Shown in pieces: positions 1-6,728 of a DNA stretch of 9,716 nucleotides. The DNA comes from Flavobacteriales bacterium (lineage in GTDB: Bacteria; Bacteroidota; Bacteroidia; Flavobacteriales; UA16). The notes beneath the pieces were generated by a model that did no database searches, was not told where the DNA came from, and saw only the letters and a list, made by a program, of their open reading frames with translations. A program made the position numbers and the translations under genes. Position 1 is the first letter of the stretch, and every line of letters starts with the position of its first letter. Location of the stretch: assembly GCA_002683735.1 (NCBI GenBank), contig NYTZ01000139.1, forward strand, positions 1-9,716, written 5' to 3'.

Positions 1-248
1 CGGCCCACCCGGTCCTGCCAAAAGAAGAAAGGCCCTGGTACGCCTCGAACCACCCAAACCAACCGAATACTCAACAAAATGAACGCTGCCGGAAGCAGCA
101 GGAGAGCAGCAAGAATTCGTTGCACGCTTTCCGGCAAACCACGCCCCAAAGTGATTTCAGAAGCCGATGACAACGGTCCGACCAGATCAATCTCCACCGG
201 TCGCGTGACCGGAGCGGCCTTCAGGCTGTCGGTGGTAGGGGTCGTCAT
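1..248 (-). CDS. Bacterial sugar transferase (undecaprenyl-phosphate phosphoglycosyl transferase), N-terminal part
   Basis: This is an open frame that starts at ATG 246-248 and runs off the left edge after 82 codons; I translated it by hand. An N-terminal stretch of about 45 residues is followed by a hydrophobic segment (about residues 46-68), then GVPGPFFFWQDRVGR at the edge. That pattern (GP-x-FF-x-Q-x-RVGR after a single membrane helix) marks the WbaP/WcaJ/PglC monotopic transferases. They move a phospho-sugar from a UDP-sugar to undecaprenyl phosphate at the inner membrane, the first step of a lipid-linked glycan. The catalytic Asp-Glu pair lies beyond the edge. The start is 19 nt after the stop of the O-antigen ligase-like gene and has no clear Shine-Dalgarno site, so coupled translation is likely. 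Family assignment is fairly sure; the sugar is unknown. Confidence 0.8.
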   Translation of the reverse strand, partial: MTTPTTDSLKAAPVTRPVEIDLVGPLSSASEITLGRGLPESVQRILAALLLLPAAFILLSIRLVWVVRGVPGPFFFWQDRVG

Positions 249-267
249 CGCAGCCGCGGAGTGTAGA

Positions 268-1419
268 TCATTTTGGGCGCTCTCTCCCAGCAAGGGCCAA
301 TGCCAAAATGCCCAAGGTGACCCCGGTCCCCAACCCGGCGTCAAAGAGACCAAGCACCCCCCAAACCGCCAACAAACCAATCCCTGAGGACTGGTGGATG
401 GAATCTGAGCAAAAGACCACCGATGCGGCGGCACCGCAGAACCCCATCAACAGAACCACCCCAACCACTCCAGTTCGGGCAAATGCGTTGGCCCAGCTGT
501 TGTGCAAATTGAGCGGCCCCTCACGATCGCTGGCAAACCTCTCGGACTGGGCGCGAACGGGGTGATCCACCGGAACCGCCGACCGAACGCCACCGTAGCC
601 TTGACCTATCCAGAGCCGTTGGGTCCCAACCTCCCAAGCTGCGTCCAACGCGGCAACCCGCCAACCCACACTGGTTTCCGGAGACTCGCGCCACTGGCTG
701 ATTTCTTGCCACGCAACAGACCAGCGTGCTTCTAAAATTTCATGTTGCCAGAGACCAACCGGCACCGCCAAAGCTGCGCCAGCCAACGCTACGATTTGAA
801 CTCGCCGATGCAGCATGACCAATCCGATCGGAACCGCCACCAGCGTTGCCAATTGTCCAGTTCGAGAACCACTCAACAACAAAGCGCACAAGGTCAGTCC
901 TGCAGCAATCGCGGTCGTCAAGCGGCGCCGAGGATTGGCCCTACCCCACGCATCCAAGGACAAGGCCAATCCGGCGGCACAAAGAACACCAAGCACAATG
1001 GGGTGTTGAAACGGCACCACCCGGCCATCAAAGACTTCAACTCCTGGAAGCACCAAGCCGGCAGCGGCCAGCACACTTGCCAGGCCAGCCAAGCCGGTTC
1101 CCAGAAGCAATCCAAACCTCCAGTTCGTTGACTCCCCGACTGGCCAAAAAAGAGGAAGCAACAACAAGCGTTGCGCTTTGAGTCCTTCGATGCCTGCCGC
1201 AACATCTTGACTCCACAACAACGACAAAGCGTTCCAGGCGACAAAGAGGATCGCCACCACCGCAAAGTTGGTCTGCAAACGCTTCACGATCATGTGCCGC
1301 ATGGACTTTCCCTGCAGCAGTGCGGTCAGGGCTAAGACCAAAAGCATGACATTGGCGAACGCGGTGCTGATGGGCAAAGCCACAAGAAATACCGCCGCCA
1401 CTCGTGCGTGCAGCGTCAT
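268..1419 (-). CDS. O-antigen ligase / polymerase-like membrane protein (WaaL/Wzy family)
   Basis: A 383-residue integral membrane protein with roughly ten hydrophobic segments across nearly its whole length. Family landmarks are SGSRTGQ (residues 183-189), a hydrophilic periplasmic-loop region at about 225-310 containing GQGYGG (272-277), and LHNSWAN (305-311) followed by a membrane helix. The loop histidine (H306) and the SGSR motif are typical of the O-antigen ligase/Wzy_C domain. Such proteins use undecaprenyl-diphosphate-linked glycans in the periplasm, either polymerising repeat units or joining the glycan to lipid A or a protein; the two roles cannot be told apart here. Its ATG overlaps the stop of the upstream dehydratase gene by ATGA (1416-1419), which indicates coupled translation. 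The sugar transferase gene follows 19 nt downstream. Length is normal to slightly short for the family. Confidence 0.85.
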   Translation of the reverse strand: MTLHARVAAVFLVALPISTAFANVMLLVLALTALLQGKSMRHMIVKRLQTNFAVVAILFVAWNALSLLWSQDVAAGIEGLKAQRLLLLPLFWPVGESTNWRFGLLLGTGLAGLASVLAAAGLVLPGVEVFDGRVVPFQHPIVLGVLCAAGLALSLDAWGRANPRRRLTTAIAAGLTLCALLLSGSRTGQLATLVAVPIGLVMLHRRVQIVALAGAALAVPVGLWQHEILEARWSVAWQEISQWRESPETSVGWRVAALDAAWEVGTQRLWIGQGYGGVRSAVPVDHPVRAQSERFASDREGPLNLHNSWANAFARTGVVGVVLLMGFCGAAASVVFCSDSIHQSSGIGLLAVWGVLGLFDAGLGTGVTLGILALALAGRERPK

Positions 1420-2282
1420 GCCTTGGAATCCACCCGGTCCAGGCCTACCCCAGAAATCTTGCTGGCATCGCCCGGTGGATGCTCAAAAAGAACCTCGTGC
1501 TGCTTCTCCCCCGGACGCAATCCAATGACCTTGACCGGGTGGTCTGGTTGTTGGTGGTGGGCTAAAAATCGGTGCAACAACACATTCATCGAGACTGGAT
1601 CGCCCAGCTGAGGAACATGAACACCTCCAGATTCACCACGAGTGCAAACCGCCAACAGTAAATCGACGGCTTCCGACTCGGTCAAGAACCAACGCGTGGC
1701 CTCCGGATCGGTCAACGTCAGAGGTCGATTCGATGCCAGCTGATCGGCCCAAATCGGAAGCACTGAATCCGATGAACCCAAAATGTTCGGAAACCGAACC
1801 ACCAACGCAGGCCCGTGCCCCCCGTTGCTTTGCACGATGCCCTCAGCTTCCCGCTTGCTTCGGCCCATCACACCCAGGGGAAAGGCCGCTTTGTCAGTTG
1901 AAACAAAAAGCAACCGGCTTCCGGTCTGGCGCGCATGACATATCTCATGAACCAGATCTCGATTGATGCGCCAAGCCAAATCGGGTTCCAGCTCGGCCCG
2001 GTCCACATGCTTCAGGGCCGCCGCATGAAAAACAACCGAGTGTCCGGCGAGCACAGTCTTAAGAAATGTTTCGTCGCACAAGTCCCCCTGCAAGTCCACT
2101 TCATCGGCCGAGCGACGATCCACACCGCACACGGAGACACCCACCGCGCGCAGGGACCGGACCAAAGCGCTGCCAATCGTGCCCGCGGCTCCCGTCACCA
2201 ACACGTCTTGACCACAAAAGAACGCGGGATCGCCCCCAAAAGAAATTCGTTCGCGATCCAGCAAATCAAGAGATTCAGGCAC
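1416..2282 (-). CDS. Short CapD/WbpM-like nucleotide-sugar 4,6-dehydratase or epimerase (extended SDR)
   Basis: I take GTG 2280-2282 as the start, giving 288 residues. It has AAGGGG 9 nt upstream, overlaps the dehydrogenase stop by 8 nt, and family similarity begins almost at once with SLDLLDRE, the usual lead-in to the CapD Rossmann domain. An ATG at 2372 would add about 30 residues that lie antiparallel to nothing known and overlap the upstream gene by 98 nt. Seen: the NAD(P)-binding TGAAGTIG (30-37), FHAAALKHVD (85-94), STDK (128-131), VMGRSK (138-143) and RPGEK (256-260). The family converts UDP-GlcNAc to a 4-keto-6-deoxy sugar or epimerises it. Position 139 is Met where the usual catalytic Tyr would be, as in the large membrane-bound WbpM/CapD enzymes, yet the N-terminal membrane domain of those enzymes is absent. 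It lies between the dehydrogenase and the ligase-like gene, so it probably supplies an amino-sugar precursor. Confidence 0.82.
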   Translation of the reverse strand: MPESLDLLDRERISFGGDPAFFCGQDVLVTGAAGTIGSALVRSLRAVGVSVCGVDRRSADEVDLQGDLCDETFLKTVLAGHSVVFHAAALKHVDRAELEPDLAWRINRDLVHEICHARQTGSRLLFVSTDKAAFPLGVMGRSKREAEGIVQSNGGHGPALVVRFPNILGSSDSVLPIWADQLASNRPLTLTDPEATRWFLTESEAVDLLLAVCTRGESGGVHVPQLGDPVSMNVLLHRFLAHHQQPDHPVKVIGLRPGEKQHEVLFEHPPGDASKISGVGLDRVDSKA

Positions 2283-3564
2283 GCCGGTAGACCCCTTGCA
2301 CCTGCGCCTCAGACAGAACGTTGCGTGTGTCCACCACCCGTTTGGCGGCGGCGGCCACCAGGGCAAAATCAATGGCGTCGTGGTCCGTCACAATCAACAC
2401 CACATCGGCCTCGTGCACCACTTGCTCAGTCAAAGGGACTGAATGCAAGCCCAAGTCATGGCGTCGCATCTTGGGGAAAGTCGGAACCAATGGGTCGTGG
2501 TACTGCACTTGGGCACCACGTCCTTGCAAATCTTCAACGATCGGAGCGGCCGGAGTTTCTCGCACGTCGCCCACATTTTTCTTGTAAGCCACCCCCAGGA
2601 CAAGAACCGACGAACCGTCAAGATCCTTGGCGTCTTGGGACAGAACAGAGGCGACAGCGTTCACCACGTGCCTTGGCATTTGGGTATTGATCTCCCCCGC
2701 CAGCTCTACAAATCGACTGGGGTGCCCCACCCGATTGGCCGCCCATGCGAAATACCACGGGTCAACGGGGATGCAGTGCCCCCCAAGACCTGGTCCCGGA
2801 TCAAAGCGAGAGAATCCAAAAGGCTTGGTGGAAGCGGCATCCACCACTTCGTGGATATCAATACTCATCCGTTCCAAGATCATCTTGTACTCGTTGACCA
2901 ACGCGATATTGACGGCCCGGTACGTGTTCTCGAGCAGTTTGGCCGCTTCGGCCACTTCGGCGGAAGCCACTGGTACTACCTCGTCACACACCTCGGCGTA
3001 CAACGCCACCGCCTGCGCTCCAGATTCCGGATCAAGACCTCCCACCAATCGAGGAATGGACCGAATGGGTGTGTCACGGCCTGGATCCTCTCGTTCGGGA
3101 GCAAAGGCCAAAAAGAAATCTTCCCCCAACGTTCGACCGCCAGAAGACAACCGGGGAAGACAAACTTCACGGGTGGTTCCAGGCCAAGTGGTACTTTCCA
3201 ACACCACCAGACAACCTGGAGCATGCACACGCCGAATCATTTCAAACGTCTGCTCAACGTACGTCAGATTTGGCTGCCGATCCTCATCAACGGGGGTCGG
3301 TACACAAACCAGAATCGCATCGCATTGAGCCAATGCTTTCTCATCGCTGGTTGGTTGGAAGCGGCTTGAAGATGCCAGACGGTCGAAGAGCTCTTGGCCC
3401 AAGTGCGGTAAATACGAGTCGGCTTGGTCCAACTTCTTGGACTTGGCTGGATCGATGTCGAATCCAATGACGTGGTGACCCGCCGCTTCAAAAGCACCTG
3501 ACAAAGGCAGGCCAACGTACCCGAGCCCGACAATACCGACCGTTCGTGGGTTGACGTTGCTCAC
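2275..3564 (-). CDS. Nucleotide-sugar 6-dehydrogenase, WbpA type (probably UDP-N-acetylglucosamine 6-dehydrogenase)
   Basis: A 429-residue cytoplasmic enzyme, the normal family length. It starts with GTG (3562-3564), which overlaps the stop of the upstream isomerase gene as GTGA. Seen: the NAD-binding GLGYVG (13-18), CVPTPVDED (87-95), ESTTWPGTT (123-131), AFAPEREDPG (153-162), the catalytic Lys/Asn region AKLLENTYRA (208-217), the catalytic Cys264 in GGHCIPVDP (261-269), and YKKNVGDVRE (327-336). The ESTT-x-PGTT block and GGHCIPVDP-W-Y fit the WbpA/TviB/WecC branch that oxidises UDP-HexNAc rather than the GGSCFPKD branch of UDP-glucose dehydrogenases. The product would be a UDP-HexNAc uronic acid made with two NAD+. 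Family is near certain; the exact hexosamine is inferred. It is coupled at both ends to neighbouring genes. Confidence 0.93.
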   Translation of the reverse strand: MSNVNPRTVGIVGLGYVGLPLSGAFEAAGHHVIGFDIDPAKSKKLDQADSYLPHLGQELFDRLASSSRFQPTSDEKALAQCDAILVCVPTPVDEDRQPNLTYVEQTFEMIRRVHAPGCLVVLESTTWPGTTREVCLPRLSSGGRTLGEDFFLAFAPEREDPGRDTPIRSIPRLVGGLDPESGAQAVALYAEVCDEVVPVASAEVAEAAKLLENTYRAVNIALVNEYKMILERMSIDIHEVVDAASTKPFGFSRFDPGPGLGGHCIPVDPWYFAWAANRVGHPSRFVELAGEINTQMPRHVVNAVASVLSQDAKDLDGSSVLVLGVAYKKNVGDVRETPAAPIVEDLQGRGAQVQYHDPLVPTFPKMRRHDLGLHSVPLTEQVVHEADVVLIVTDHDAIDFALVAAAAKRVVDTRNVLSEAQVQGVYRRA

Positions 3565-4514
3565 AAGGAAAAGACGCGGTCGACCCGCTCAGCCACGGAA
3601 CGCAAATACGCCGTGTCTCCACCGCCAACTTCCGCGGAAACCCAACCGGTAAAACCGATGTCAGACAAAGCTTGGTTGACGGCAGCCCAATCAACATCGC
3701 CGTCACCAATACGAGCCCAGCCCCCCTGTACGCCCCAATCTTTCACGTCGCATTTGACCAGACGGGAGCCGAGGGTTCTGATCCATGCGGCCGGAAGTCC
3801 ATATTTCTGATGGTTCCCAATGTCGAAATAGGCACCCACCCACGGTGAGTCGATGGCATCGATGTATGCGGCAAACTTTTCTGCCGACTGGTTGTTGGGC
3901 CCGTCATGCTCATACAAGAAGCGGTTCCAGACGTTCTCAATCAAAATGTGGATCCCAAGATCCGCCGCCAAAGGCAATGTCTTCCGAATCTCTTCGATGG
4001 AACGGGACCAAGCATCTTCTTCGGGAACGGATTTGCCGCAAACCGCTGGAACCAGCAGGACCGAGGTGCCACCATACGCGTGAGAATCACGAATAGCCGT
4101 TTCAAGTGCCTTCCGCCCCTCTTCACGCTTGGCCGCATCCGGATCTGACAAAGTGATCTGCCAATGCACAGAGTCCACTACCCCAGGGATCCGAATCCCA
4201 ACTTCTTGGGCCGCGGCAATCACCTCAGGGGTCGATATGCCGTTGGGCGAATCCATCTCAACTCCGTCAAAACCAGCATCCTTCGCACTTTGGAACCGGT
4301 CTTTCAGGGTCTTGCCCCGAGTCATGCCGAACTTGCAAGCTTTGCGGTATTGAAACTTTGCATCACCATTCGAAACATTGCCCGCCGCGGCCGCCACCGT
4401 CGGAGTGGGGGCGGCCGTGGAGGCGGGCGTGATCGTGGAGGCGGTCAGACTCGTGGTGAGCCCGGTTCCCAAACTTGCACCAAGAAACGTTCGTCGATCA
4501 AGTGAACTCGGCAT
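3561..4514 (-). CDS. Tat-exported TIM-barrel sugar-phosphate isomerase/epimerase-like protein
   Basis: A 317-residue protein. The N-terminus has a twin-arginine signal, DRRTFLGASLG (6-16), then a short hydrophobic stretch and an Ala/Thr/Pro-rich linker up to about residue 46, so the mature domain should lie outside the cytoplasm. From residue 55 on it fits the xylose isomerase-like / AP-endonuclease-2 TIM barrel: FDGVEMD (82-88), LIENVWN (191-197), YFDIGNH (229-235), VKCDVKDW (253-260) and SAEVGGG (293-299). Likely metal ligands are E193, D231 and E295. The usual His before Val-Lys-Asp is Asp256 here. Start ATG 4512-4514 is preceded by GAGGTG five bases upstream. It heads the minus-strand polysaccharide operon and overlaps the dehydrogenase by GTGA. 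Planctomycetes carry many exported proteins of this fold, mostly of unknown substrate; the reaction is not known here. Confidence 0.85.
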   Translation of the reverse strand: MPSSLDRRTFLGASLGTGLTTSLTASTITPASTAAPTPTVAAAAGNVSNGDAKFQYRKACKFGMTRGKTLKDRFQSAKDAGFDGVEMDSPNGISTPEVIAAAQEVGIRIPGVVDSVHWQITLSDPDAAKREEGRKALETAIRDSHAYGGTSVLLVPAVCGKSVPEEDAWSRSIEEIRKTLPLAADLGIHILIENVWNRFLYEHDGPNNQSAEKFAAYIDAIDSPWVGAYFDIGNHQKYGLPAAWIRTLGSRLVKCDVKDWGVQGGWARIGDGDVDWAAVNQALSDIGFTGWVSAEVGGGDTAYLRSVAERVDRVFSL

Positions 4515-4519
4515 TGGTG

Positions 4520-4525
4520 CACCTC
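4520..4525 (-). promoter_or_regulatory. Ribosome binding site of the isomerase gene
   Basis: Read on the minus strand, GAGGTG lies five bases before the ATG at 4512-4514. It is the only clear Shine-Dalgarno-like site in the minus-strand polysaccharide operon apart from AAGGGG before the dehydratase GTG. This fits the isomerase being the first gene, with most later genes translated by coupling. No convincing -35/-10 pair for the operon could be picked out upstream of it. Confidence 0.55.
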
Positions 4526-4543
4526 GGGTCTATTCTTTACCAC

Positions 4544-5457
4544 GTGTATCGTATCGTTCTCTGCTGCGTTGCGTTGATAATTACTGGATGTTCTTCAACA
4601 TCAAAAACACCCAACGCGACCGAATCACTTTCACTGTTCTCAACCGAGAGCATCATCATGGGGTGCCGCAGCCAAATCCGAGTGTGGAGCGATGACGAAC
4701 AAGTTGCCTTCGCCGCCATGCGCGCCGCCTGGGAAGGCATGAACGAACTCGAAATGGTGTTGAGCGACTGGAACGCTCAAGCTGAAGTGGCCCAACTCAA
4801 TGCTCATGGCAACAAGAAGCTTTCCCCAGAGCTGCTGGCCGCGGCACGAACCGCACGAGAAATCGCCCGAGACACCGGTGGGGCATTTGATTTTGAAAAA
4901 GGTGGCCTCTTCTTCGCTTGGCGTCAGCAGCGTTCCCGCGGCGAACTTCTTGATCCCGCGGAGGCTCAACGGCTGGCCGTGCTCCCCCCGCCCATCTCTC
5001 CGCAGACGGTTTCGCCGAACTCGCAGCCGGCAATCGTTGGGACTTCGGAGGTATTGGCAAAGGCATGGCGGCCGATCTGGCCGGAGAAATCCTGCGGTCT
5101 CATGGATGCCCACACTTCCAGGTGGACTGTTCAGGAGATCTTCTGGTAGGAGAGGCCATCAATACCAATTCAAACTGGTCCATTGCCACTGAGATTGAAG
5201 GAGTGAAGATTCCAGTCCCGAGCAATCATGCGGTTGCCTGCTCGGGTGATCTTCATCAATTTCTTGTCCACGAGGGGAATCGATACTCACACATTATGGA
5301 TCCCCGAACTGGGCAATTCGTGCTCAATCAGAATCTCATTTTCGTGATCGCGCCGACGGCAACCAAAGCAGATGCGTGGGCGACGGCATTGAGTGTGGAA
5401 AATGAACTCCTCCGTCCGAAAGACATACATACAGTTCAATACCCTTTCCCCGAATAG
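4544..5457 (+). pseudogene. apbE: ApbE-like FAD:protein FMN transferase lipoprotein, interrupted by a one-base frameshift
   Basis: Two overlapping frames make one ApbE protein. Frame one (from GTG 4544; an ATG exists at 4475 but lies inside the divergent gene) gives a lipoprotein signal ending ITGC (Cys16), then IIMGC, LSDWNAQAEVAQLN and TGGAFDF; after 4983 it turns to unrelated sequence and stops at 5149. The -1 frame carries the rest: DFGGIGKGMAADLAGEIL from 5041, SGDLLVG, NRYSHIMDPRTG and APTATKADAWATAL, ending with TAG 5455-5457. The switch falls in or near the run of six C at 4984-4989; one added C would restore a 304-residue protein of normal family length. ApbE proteins take FMN from FAD and attach it to Thr/Ser of exported flavoproteins, with Mg2+. 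No Rnf, Nqr or other known target is nearby. The gene may be truly broken, a sequencing error, or rescued by slippage. Motif content makes the family call firm. Confidence 0.88.
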
Positions 5458-5479
5458 GCAAGGGAAGAGCCACTTTTTC

Positions 5480-5485
5480 GGAGGA
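5480..5485 (+). promoter_or_regulatory. Ribosome binding site of the kelch/dockerin-like gene
   Basis: GGAGGA followed by seven C and then ATG 5493. It is the strongest Shine-Dalgarno match in the window and fixes this start. It sits 22 nt after the apbE stop codon, so the kelch-like gene can be translated well whether or not apbE is read through its frameshift. Confidence 0.75.
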
Positions 5486-5492
5486 CCCCCCC

Positions 5493-6710
5493 ATGCGTTT
5501 CTATGGACTTCTAACGGCACTGATGTGCATAACCCCACCATCAGCGGCCCAATGCGAGAGCAACTGGTCACTTGAATCAGCCCAAACCGAACTTGGCGTG
5601 GTCGCAGGACACTGCACGGCGTTTGATGAGGTTCGCGGCGTGCACGTGCTGCTGCGTGGTGACCAAGTTTGGGAACATGCCGGACCTGGAGATCAATGGC
5701 GATTGGTGGCCGAAGGAGTCATTCCGCCTCGAGGAGCTGCGGGGATGTGCTGGGATCGGATCCGTCACCGAATTGTGGTTTACGGTGGTGAGGGAGGCGG
5801 TGGGAAATACAACGACATCTGGGCGTGGGACGGTCAAACTTGGGAGCAATGGACCAACGGTACGAATGGGCCAAGCGGTCGCAACTATGTGGCCATTGCC
5901 CACGACGTCGAGCGCGATCGATTTGTGATGTTTGGCGGCTACGACAGCAACCTTCGTGGTGATACTTGGGAATGGTCCCATCAACTTGGTTGGCAACAGG
6001 TCTCAACGGGCGGCCCCGAGGCTCTGTATGCCCACCGAATGGTGTATGACGACGAACGGCAAGTCTGTGTCCTGCACGGCGGGTACTACTTCTTCAACCG
6101 AAACGAAACCTGGACTTGGGACGGCAATACATGGACGCTGGCTTCAAACGGCAGCGGACCCGCGCGTTATGTGTTTTCTATGGCTTGGGACTCGTTCCGA
6201 AAACAAGTGGTGTGCTTTTCTGGAACGCAATGCTGCCCCGAATCCGAGAGCCAAGAAGAGTGGCGGTGGGACGGTGGATCATGGTCTCAGTGCTCGAACG
6301 TGTTGGATGTTCCGGGGCGAGGGTACACCGACTGGTCCTACGACAGTTGGCGTGATGAACTTCGCGTTGTGGGAGGATTTGGAATCCCTCAAGGCCAATC
6401 CGCAAGAGTGGCCCTCTCTGATGCTTGGGTGAATGCCCTCGGTGGTAACCTTGACGACTGCGACGGAGATGGCATTCCTGATCACGTTGAAATTTCCAAC
6501 AACCTCGCCTGCGATACCAATCTCGATGGCTTGCCTGATGCATGCGTCTGTCCACAGGATCTGGACTGCGATGGTTCAGTGGGGATGACAGATTTGATGC
6601 TTCTTCTCGAACAATGGGGTATGGCCAACACAGATTTGGATTTCGATGAGGACGGATTCGTTGATTTCCATGACTTGCTTGGGCTTTTGCGCGCTTTTGG
6701 AACCTGCTGA
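5493..6710 (+). CDS. Secreted kelch-like beta-propeller protein with calcium-loop and dockerin-like C-terminus
   Basis: A 405-residue exported protein. A signal peptide (about 1-19, ending SAA before Gln) is followed by about six kelch/galactose-oxidase-like blades over residues 35-315. Repeated landmarks are VVYGG, FVMFGGY, VCVLHGGYY, ELRVVGGFG and Trp-rich strands such as DIWAWDGQTW (108-117) and WTWDGNTW (207-214). The C-terminus has two thrombospondin-type-3-like acidic loops, DDCDGDGIPD (321-330) and CDTNLDGLPDAC (340-351), then two dockerin/EF-hand-like units: DLDCDGSVGMTDLMLLLEQWG (356-376 region) and DLDFDEDGFVDFHDLLGLL (381-399). Such tails are common on secreted proteins of Phycisphaerae-type planctomycetes and are thought to bind calcium and help anchoring or assembly. 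No catalytic residues could be named; protein or glycan binding is the likely role. It is 36 nt after apbE and 18 nt before the epimerase. Confidence 0.82.
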   Translation: MRFYGLLTALMCITPPSAAQCESNWSLESAQTELGVVAGHCTAFDEVRGVHVLLRGDQVWEHAGPGDQWRLVAEGVIPPRGAAGMCWDRIRHRIVVYGGEGGGGKYNDIWAWDGQTWEQWTNGTNGPSGRNYVAIAHDVERDRFVMFGGYDSNLRGDTWEWSHQLGWQQVSTGGPEALYAHRMVYDDERQVCVLHGGYYFFNRNETWTWDGNTWTLASNGSGPARYVFSMAWDSFRKQVVCFSGTQCCPESESQEEWRWDGGSWSQCSNVLDVPGRGYTDWSYDSWRDELRVVGGFGIPQGQSARVALSDAWVNALGGNLDDCDGDGIPDHVEISNNLACDTNLDGLPDACVCPQDLDCDGSVGMTDLMLLLEQWGMANTDLDFDEDGFVDFHDLLGLLRAFGTC

Positions 6711-6728
6711 ATGGCTTAGCATGGGCCT

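Noticed and set aside
2283..2372. ATG 2372 as start of the dehydratase gene
   Set aside because: The added residues are Trp/Pro/Arg-rich, overlap the upstream coding sequence by 98 nt and precede the region of family similarity; GTG 2282 with AAGGGG fits better.
1935..3369. Long plus-strand open frames (251 and 308 codons) opposite the dehydrogenase and dehydratase genes
   Set aside because: Their translations are rich in Arg, His, Pro and Gln with no domain motifs, while the minus strand carries complete, well-conserved enzymes. They are antisense shadows.
5065..5457. A separate small gene starting at ATG 5065
   Set aside because: GGAGG lies 13 nt upstream, but those bases encode the ApbE FGGIG motif and the ATG falls in mid-domain. 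It is the C-terminal part of apbE after the frameshift.
5493..5560. Lipoprotein signal on the kelch-like protein (Cys21)
   Set aside because: The residue before Cys is Gln, which does not fit a lipobox; SAA before Gln fits ordinary signal peptidase cleavage.
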